In this document: positions 1-5,335 of the stretch, piece after piece
How positions within the stretch are numbered: the first letter of the stretch is position 1
Layout of the letters: every line of letters begins with the position of its first letter
Assembly: GCA_024640185.1 (NCBI GenBank)
Contig: JAHEFN010000182.1
Coordinates: 1-5,335 of the forward strand
DNA from: Gemmatimonadota bacterium
GTDB taxonomy: Bacteria > Gemmatimonadota > Gemmatimonadetes > Gemmatimonadales > GWC2-71-9
DNA length: 5,335 nucleotides
Direction: 5' to 3'
Translations under genes and position numbers: made by a program
Notes under the pieces: generated by a model
The model's database searches: none
The model's input: only the letters and a program-made list of their open reading frames with translations
Told to the model about the DNA's origin: nothing

Positions 1-1839
<1,839 letters not shown>

Positions 1840-1947
1840 GGACGGGGTCCCGATTGGATGTGTTCAGGAAGGAACAGGTAAGAAACGCCGGGAATGGCGA
1901 TCCGGCAAGCGGTTTGGGGGAATCCGCGCCGCCGCGTGGTCAGGAGG

Positions 1948-1978
1948 TGGGCGCGGACCAGCGGCGGGTCCGCGCCCA
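1948..1978 (-). terminator. Perfect 12-bp inverted repeat after the P-loop NTPase gene, possible terminator
   Basis: The arms 1948-1959 (TGGGCGCGGACC) and 1967-1978 are exact reverse complements around a 7-base loop. The hairpin begins 36 bases past the stop of the NTPase gene and 109 bases before the kinase start. It is very stable, but no U-tract follows it on the minus strand, so it is not a classical intrinsic terminator. It could instead attenuate transcription, protect a 3' end, or bind a protein. The dyad is certain; the role is inferred from position. Confidence 0.5.
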
Positions 1979-2014
1979 TCCCGTTGACCTCGCCCTGAAA
2001 CGGCCTCTGCCGCC

Positions 2015-2578
2015 TCAGCCTCCGGCGCGGAAGAGGTCGATCTGGGGGGGGTGCAGTGGCAGGCCGACCCCCCGGAGGACATCGTCGACCCAGTGCGGAC
2101 GCCGCCCCGGGTCGAGCCGATGATGCCGGGCCGCGACGTCGGCCACGAGGTCGTCGATGGTCGCATCGATGGCGAGCTGGAAGTCCGGACTCACGTCCCG
2201 GCGCCCGTCGAAGCTCGGCGGGTCGATCACCGGCACCTTGAAGAGCGCGTCGTAGCTGCCGATCCAGTCCTGGACCAGCGCATCGTAGCAGGGCTGGCGA
2301 CCGGCCTGATGGACGAGGTAGGCGTAGTTGTCGAGCACCGAGCGGTCGCAGACGACGACCTCGGCCTCGGCCGCGGCGGCGAGCTCGGCGGCGACCTGGG
2401 TATGGAGGATCCAGGCCTGCGCCGCGAGGGTGGTCTCCCGGTTGATCGGGAAGGGACACCTGCGTGCCACCTCCATCACCAGCTCGACGGCGCGGTCCTG
2501 GCGCTTGAGCCGGGCGGCAACCTCGTAGCAGAGGGTGGTCTTGCCGACCCCGTGGGAACCGATGAAGGCGATCTTCAT
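2015..2578 (-). CDS. P-loop NTPase, AAA_28 / NadR-kinase-like
   Basis: A 187-residue soluble protein beginning MKIAFIGSHGVGKTT. The Walker A motif is G7-SHGV-G12-K13-T14 straight after the first beta strand. A Walker B-like strand, VVVCDRS (74-80, D78), is followed by a conserved-looking LDNYAYL stretch. E36 in a MEVARR motif sits where NadR-type and thymidylate-kinase-like enzymes have their EYAR/EVAR motif. This fits the AAA_28 group of small nucleotide-binding or kinase proteins, whose best known member is the ribosylnicotinamide kinase domain of NadR. The helix-turn-helix and adenylyltransferase domains of NadR are absent, so NadR function should not be assumed; the substrate is unknown. 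The ATG at 2576-2578 sits directly at the Walker A strand, as expected for the family. Only a weak GGTGAT lies upstream, about ten bases away. The gene lies 90 bases after the lipoprotein gene and 175 bases before the kinase, so co-transcription is uncertain. Confidence 0.85.
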   Translation of the reverse strand: MKIAFIGSHGVGKTTLCYEVAARLKRQDRAVELVMEVARRCPFPINRETTLAAQAWILHTQVAAELAAAAEAEVVVCDRSVLDNYAYLVHQAGRQPCYDALVQDWIGSYDALFKVPVIDPPSFDGRRDVSPDFQLAIDATIDDLVADVAARHHRLDPGRRPHWVDDVLRGVGLPLHPPQIDLFRAGG

Positions 2579-2617
2579 GGCAGCAATATCACCAGGTCAC
2601 GGATCATGGCGCTTGCC

Positions 2618-2640
2618 GCGCCTCCGGTGCCCCGAGGCGC
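2618..2640 (-). terminator. GC-rich hairpin after the SnoaL-like lipoprotein gene, possible terminator
   Basis: The arms GCGCCTC (2618-2624) and GAGGCGC (2634-2640) pair perfectly. Inside them a single C-C mismatch and two more pairs close a 3-base loop. The hairpin lies 28 bases after the lipoprotein stop and 39 bases before the NTPase start. No U-run follows it, so termination is only a possibility based on position. Confidence 0.35.
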
Positions 2641-2668
2641 TCGACGATGGCAGCCACGTGCAGGACCG

Positions 2669-3151
2669 TCACTCCTCGGCCGGCGTCGGGGCCATTGGCG
2701 GGAGGGAGCTGTTCCAGGTGTTCTCGATCGCCTTCCAGACCCCGTCCCGACGCTCGAGGACCATCACGAACTTGGCCTGATCGCTGATCAGCCCTTCCAC
2801 GCCCTCCACGGCGATGGCGAAGGTCATGCTGCCCCAGAACGCAGCCAAGTCGCCGCTCACCTTGACCGAGAGTTCACCCACCTCGAGGGACTCGAAGACG
2901 ACGGTCCCGTAGAGCGCCCGGATCGCCTCGGCTCCCACCACGGTGGGGCCACCGGGAGGCTGCATCACGCCATCGTCCCACCAGAGTTGCATCACCGCGT
3001 CGTCGTCGTTTGAGGCCTCGGTGACGGCGAACTCATGCGCCCACTGGAGTACTGCGGCCTCCTCGGCGGCCTGGTCGACGGCTGGCAATGCGGGCTGGCA
3101 GGCGGTGGCGAGAACGAGCAGGGCGGCAAGGCCGCGATGGCGTCGGGTCAT
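2669..3151 (-). CDS. SnoaL-like / DUF4440-type putative lipoprotein
   Basis: A 160-residue protein with an export signal: basic start MTRRHR, hydrophobic stretch GLAALLVLA, and a lipobox-like LATAC with the candidate lipidated cysteine at C18. The mature part (about 27-150) looks like the NTF2/SnoaL-like cone fold of DUF4440 proteins. It has an N-terminal helix (EEAAVLQWAHEFAVTEASND), then LWWDDGVMQPPGGPTVVGAEAIRALY, strand-rich segments, and a closing DGVWKAIENTWNSS, typical of these ketosteroid-isomerase-like proteins. Such domains bind small molecules or act as accessory domains; no catalytic role can be assigned here. The ATG is well supported by GGGAGGA six bases upstream. The lipobox is slightly atypical, with Ala at -3 and Thr at -2, so cleavage by signal peptidase I is an alternative. 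The gene probably has its own promoter, since 131 bases separate it from the gene before it. Confidence 0.85.
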   Translation of the reverse strand: MTRRHRGLAALLVLATACQPALPAVDQAAEEAAVLQWAHEFAVTEASNDDDAVMQLWWDDGVMQPPGGPTVVGAEAIRALYGTVVFESLEVGELSVKVSGDLAAFWGSMTFAIAVEGVEGLISDQAKFVMVLERRDGVWKAIENTWNSSLPPMAPTPAEE

Positions 3152-3156
3152 GTAGG

Positions 3157-3163
3157 TCCTCCC
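3157..3163 (-). promoter_or_regulatory. Strong Shine-Dalgarno of the SnoaL-like lipoprotein
   Basis: The minus strand reads GGGAGGA, then CCTAC, then ATG at 3149-3151. The match to the anti-SD sequence and the spacing are close to ideal. It fixes the start of the lipoprotein gene and is the clearest ribosome binding site in the window. Confidence 0.8.
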
Positions 3164-3188
3164 AGGAGTTGGAAACGGATGGCTCAGC

Positions 3189-3212
3189 GGATGTACCGCA
3201 ATGCGGTCATCC
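3189..3212. promoter_or_regulatory. Imperfect dyad in the leader of the SnoaL-like lipoprotein gene
   Basis: The left arm GGATG-T-ACCGCA and right arm TGCGGT-CATCC are complementary over 11 pairs, with one unpaired T (3194) and a central A (3201). The inner 13 bases, ACCGCA-A-TGCGGT, are a clean odd-length palindrome. It lies 37-61 bases upstream of the lipoprotein ATG, where an operator or a 5' leader hairpin could act. A second GTACCGC element stands about 32 bases away, at 3226-3232. The symmetry is seen directly; the regulatory role is inferred. Confidence 0.4.
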
Positions 3213-3260
3213 GAACATGAAGACGGTACCGCGAATCACACGATCCGGACACCCCGGGAG

Positions 3261-3277
3261 GGGCGGGAGCCCCGCCC
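3261..3277 (-). terminator. GC-rich hairpin after the GDCCVxC gene, possible operon terminator
   Basis: GGGCGGG (3261-3267) and CCCGCCC (3271-3277) pair over seven G-C bonds around a 3-base loop, beginning five bases after the stop of the GDCCVxC gene. Its place at the end of the three-gene operon fits a terminator, but no U-tract follows. Overlapping alternative pairings exist in this G/C-rich stretch. Confidence 0.4.
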
Positions 3278-3282
3278 GGCCG

Positions 3283-3540
3283 TCACGGAGCATCGTGGCG
3301 GAGCCGCACCGCCTTCCGGTCGGCGGCGGTCGGGGCACAAGACTCCCCATTGCCGCCCTGGATCGGCGGGCACGGCACCGAACCGAACGAGCAGAACACA
3401 CAACAGTGGCCGGGATGTGGGCGCATGGTGATCCGACACGACCGGCATTCATGGAAGATGACACAGGCATCGGTCGGCATGGTGCAACGCTCCGTGTGGC
3501 CACACGCCGGGCAGGTGAGGTCCGAGTGCCGTTCCATCAT
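3283..3540 (-). CDS. Small cysteine-rich protein of the GDCCVxC-domain family (Cys form)
   Basis: An 85-residue soluble protein with ten cysteines. It has a CPAC pair (C10, C13), C19, the phrase MPTDAC (C26), an EC-RSC cluster (C32, C35), and the signature PGHCCVFCSFGSVPCPPIQ (about 43-61, with C46, C47, C50 and C57). That signature matches the family named GDCCVxC domain-containing (seleno)protein, in which some members carry selenocysteine. Here both adjacent positions are ordinary TGT cysteine codons, and the usual Asp is His (GHCC). The cysteine pairs suggest metal or thiol-redox chemistry; no enzymatic function is established to my knowledge. The last 24 residues (GGNGES to the end) look like a variable tail. 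The ATG at 3538-3540 overlaps the stop of the preceding membrane-protein gene as ATGA, and a second ATG follows at 3535-3537. No good Shine-Dalgarno is present, so translation is probably coupled. Confidence 0.88.
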   Translation of the reverse strand: MMERHSDLTCPACGHTERCTMPTDACVIFHECRSCRITMRPHPGHCCVFCSFGSVPCPPIQGGNGESCAPTAADRKAVRLRHDAP

Positions 3541-4121
3541 GAAGTGGCAGGGTCGTCACCCGATACACGTCGCTGGAGCACGCTTCCGGTCACCAAGCCA
3601 TTCACCAAGCCACCCGCGAGGATGACCGCGACGAAGAGGAACAATCCGAGGAGTCCCGGGACCTGGCCAAACAGCGCGTCTGTCAGCAGCACTGCTGCCC
3701 CCGCCAAGGCCCACGCGATGCCCGAGGCAATGACCCATCCTCGATTCTCGATGGATCTGGCCCCCAGGACGCGGCCCTGCAGAACACCGGCGAACAGGCC
3801 ACCCAAGACCACATAGGCCACGAGGGAATAGGGAAGCTCCACGCCCAGCAGCGCCAGCAGATCGCCGACCACGAACGGCAGTCCCAACCCGACGGCCGTC
3901 GCCACCGTCCAGGCGCGAGGGGATCCGAACCACCGCCGTCCCCCCAGGCCCTGCGCGAGTCCGACAGAAAGCCCCATGCAGACTCCGATTGCGGCCTGTG
4001 ACCCCCTGATGCCCATGGAGTCGGCCAGGACGGCGGCCACGATGGTCACGATGAGTCCGACAAACCAGCCAAGCAGGGTCGCCCGCACCCACCGGCTCCT
4101 GGGACTGCGTTCCCTGGTCAT
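3537..4121 (-). CDS. Six-helix integral membrane protein with internal repeat, function unknown
   Basis: A 194-residue protein with about six hydrophobic helices (near residues 14-34, 41-59, 73-93, 98-115, 128-148 and 155-178), a basic N-terminus (MTRERSPRSRWVR) and a polar C-terminal tail. Residues 50-81 and 108-139 align without gaps at a 58-residue offset. They share the pattern GL-x2-G-x2-QG, then R-x-W-x2-A. A shortened third copy begins near 171 (GLVNGLVTG). This resembles small bacterial membrane proteins built from repeated Gln/Trp-containing helical hairpins, which have no assigned function. A GTG at 4127 is also in frame, but AGGGAGG (4127-4133) touches it; the ATG at 4119-4121 lies five bases after that site and is the better start. 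The gene follows the serine hydrolase by 13 bases and overlaps the GDCCVxC gene by 4, indicating an operon. The hydrolase may be transcribed with it without any functional contact. Confidence 0.85.
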   Translation of the reverse strand: MTRERSPRSRWVRATLLGWFVGLIVTIVAAVLADSMGIRGSQAAIGVCMGLSVGLAQGLGGRRWFGSPRAWTVATAVGLGLPFVVGDLLALLGVELPYSLVAYVVLGGLFAGVLQGRVLGARSIENRGWVIASGIAWALAGAAVLLTDALFGQVPGLLGLFLFVAVILAGGLVNGLVTGSVLQRRVSGDDPATS

Positions 4122-4126
4122 CCCCA

Positions 4127-4133
4127 CCTCCCT
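4127..4133 (-). promoter_or_regulatory. Shine-Dalgarno deciding the membrane-protein start
   Basis: AGGGAGG starts one base after the serine hydrolase stop and lies five bases before the ATG at 4119-4121. The upstream in-frame GTG (4125-4127) directly abuts the site, leaving no spacer, so the ATG is preferred. Confidence 0.7.
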
Positions 4134-4134
4134 C

Positions 4135-5335
4135 TCATCGCACCCTCCTCAACCGGTACCGTGCAGCGCCCCCCGACTGCATCATCTCGATCGCGCGATC
4201 ACCCACCACGTCGAAGGTGTAGCGAGTCCCGCCCACCCGCCACACCCCATCGCCGGCATGGACCGGACGCTGGCCCCGTTCCATCCCACGTGGCGTGACC
4301 ACCAGCTGGTCGCCGTCACGGCTGACGGTCACGTGCAGATGCCCTCCCCGCGACGGGCCTTCGTACTCGCCCACGAGCAGGTCGAGCTCGCCCTGGTAGG
4401 GCCGGGCAATGGGGTCGGGTACCTGGCCGAGCAGCAGGTCGATCATCGCATTGGCCAGCGCTGCGGGGCCCGGGGGGGCCGCGGCGTTCTGGAGCACGAT
4501 CACCACGAGCTGTTCGTCCGGGAAGTAGCGTGCGTCGGTCAGGAAGCCGTTGATCCCCCCACCGTGACTGATGACCGTGGTTCCGGCGCGAGAGCCCATC
4601 CCCAACCCCATTGCGTACTCAAGGGGCGTGCCGTCGGTGAGCGGTACCGGGGTGGTCATGGCCCGATAGGAAGCCGGCGTGAGCACCTCGCCGCCATGCA
4701 GCGCCTGGTTCCAGCGCACGAGGTCGCCTGCCGTGGAGCAGAGCGACCCCGCGGCGAAGGGCCAGGTGTGGTTGAGGTGCTCCTTGAGGACCAGCGAGCT
4801 GTCCTCGGCGCGATAGTCGTAGCCGTGGGCCTTGCCGGGAGTGACGGTGATCTCGGAGCAGTAGGAAGAATGGGCCATCCCCAACGGTTCGAACAATTGT
4901 GTGCGGACGACCTCGGCGTACCGCTGGCCCGACACCCGCTCGATGATCAGGCCGAGGATGAAAAAGGCCGAATTGTTGTAGATCTGGGCCGTCCCTGGCT
5001 CGAACTGAAACGGCTCGGCTGCGATGAGGGCGGCGAGGGTGTCGCGAGGCAGTGTCTGGGTGAACAACCCATCGAGGCCGGACATCTCCGTGAACCCCTT
5101 GATGCCCGAGGTGTGGTCGAGGAGACGCCGCAGCGACACGACGTGGCCTCGGGTGTCGAAGTCGGGGAGGTAGGCGGTGACATCGGCGTCGAGGTCGAGC
5201 TTCCCCTGCTCCACCAGCTTGAGGATCGCGGCCGCGGTGAACTGCTTGGTCACCGACCCGGTCTCGTAGCTGGCGGAGGCGTCGACCGGGGTCGGGGTGT
5301 TCCACTCCAGGTCGACACTGCCATACCCCCTGAGG
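4135..5335 (-). CDS. Beta-lactamase-family serine hydrolase (class C / penicillin-binding-protein-like), N-terminus beyond window
   Basis: The visible part is 399 residues, counted from the first full codon at 5334. The family's active-site elements are present: the nucleophile motif S27-VTK-K30 in YETGSVTKQFTAA, the LLDHTSGI stretch after it, the second motif Y119-N-N121 (IYNNSAFFILG), and the third motif H257-G-G (ISHGGGINGF). A region from about residue 305 (PDPIARPYQGELDLLVGEYEG to the end) forms a separate beta-rich C-terminal domain, like the accessory domains of DUF3471-type members. Proteins of this type include esterases, D-aminopeptidases and peptidoglycan-related hydrolases. True penicillinase activity cannot be concluded. 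They are usually exported, but the signal peptide would lie outside the window. An in-frame GTG at 5251-5253 encodes the Val inside the SVTK motif and cannot be the start. It is probably the first or an early gene of an operon with the membrane protein and the GDCCVxC protein. Confidence 0.95.
   Translation of the reverse strand, partial: LRGYGSVDLEWNTPTPVDASASYETGSVTKQFTAAAILKLVEQGKLDLDADVTAYLPDFDTRGHVVSLRRLLDHTSGIKGFTEMSGLDGLFTQTLPRDTLAALIAAEPFQFEPGTAQIYNNSAFFILGLIIERVSGQRYAEVVRTQLFEPLGMAHSSYCSEITVTPGKAHGYDYRAEDSSLVLKEHLNHTWPFAAGSLCSTAGDLVRWNQALHGGEVLTPASYRAMTTPVPLTDGTPLEYAMGLGMGSRAGTTVISHGGGINGFLTDARYFPDEQLVVIVLQNAAAPPGPAALANAMIDLLLGQVPDPIARPYQGELDLLVGEYEGPSRGGHLHVTVSRDGDQLVVTPRGMERGQRPVHAGDGVWRVGGTRYTFDVVGDRAIEMMQSGGAARYRLRRVR

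Noticed and set aside
1880..1908. Possible sigma-70-like promoter for the kinase (TTGCCG, 17 bases, TTTCTT on the minus strand)
   Set aside because: The -10 match is only three of six and the promoter consensus of this organism is unknown, so it is too weak to list.
2576..2600. Promoter with GATATT as -10 just before the NTPase start
   Set aside because: The hexamer lies within 15 bases of the ATG and the expected -35 position has no TTGACA-like sequence.
2051..3013. Plus-strand open frame of 320 codons across two genes and the gap between them
   Set aside because: It runs antisense to both the P-loop NTPase and the SnoaL-like lipoprotein. Its composition is rich in H, R, G, D and L with no recognisable motif, while both opposing genes have clear family features.
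3391..3411. Selenocysteine in the GDCCVxC protein
   Set aside because: The two adjacent positions are read from TGT TGT and there is no in-frame TGA within the signature, so no recoding is needed.
5251..5253. GTG as start of the serine hydrolase
   Set aside because: This codon is the Val inside the catalytic S-V-T-K motif. The frame continues upstream with typical family sequence to the window edge.

Overview
This is a GC-rich bacterial chromosomal window in which every convincing gene lies on the minus strand. The combination of features points to Gemmatimonadota or a related soil or sediment lineage. It includes a long transmembrane Ser/Thr kinase with a FlgO/TolB-like and TPR-type extracellular half, a SnoaL/DUF4440-type lipoprotein, and a beta-lactamase-family serine hydrolase with a C-terminal accessory domain. 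This placement is inference from gene style and base composition; no rRNA or other marker gene is present.

Read in the direction of transcription (high to low coordinates), the window opens inside a class C beta-lactamase-family serine hydrolase (4135-5335, N-terminus beyond the edge). Thirteen bases after its stop comes a six-helix membrane protein with an internal repeat (3537-4121). Its stop codon overlaps the ATG of a small cysteine-rich protein of the GDCCVxC family (3283-3540). These three genes look like one operon, and a GC-rich hairpin follows the last stop.

After 131 non-coding bases, which hold an imperfect 24-base dyad, comes a SnoaL-like lipoprotein with a strong Shine-Dalgarno sequence (2669-3151). 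Next is a P-loop NTPase of the AAA_28/NadR-kinase-like type (2015-2578). A perfect 12-bp hairpin follows its stop. Last is a receptor-like Ser/Thr protein kinase that starts at a TTG codon and runs off the left edge (1-1839, 613 residues visible). It has an N-terminal zinc ribbon, a complete kinase domain, one transmembrane helix, a FlgO/TolB-like domain and the start of a TPR region.

There is no mobile element, CRISPR array, tRNA or rRNA in the window, and no gap between genes exceeds 175 bases. Long plus-strand open frames occur but are antisense shadows of the minus-strand genes in GC-rich DNA. The sequence does not show that the genes share one pathway. The only strong functional linkage is the serine hydrolase / membrane protein / GDCCVxC operon, whose purpose is unknown. 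Nothing here amounts to a clearly new multi-gene system; the most unusual element is that operon.
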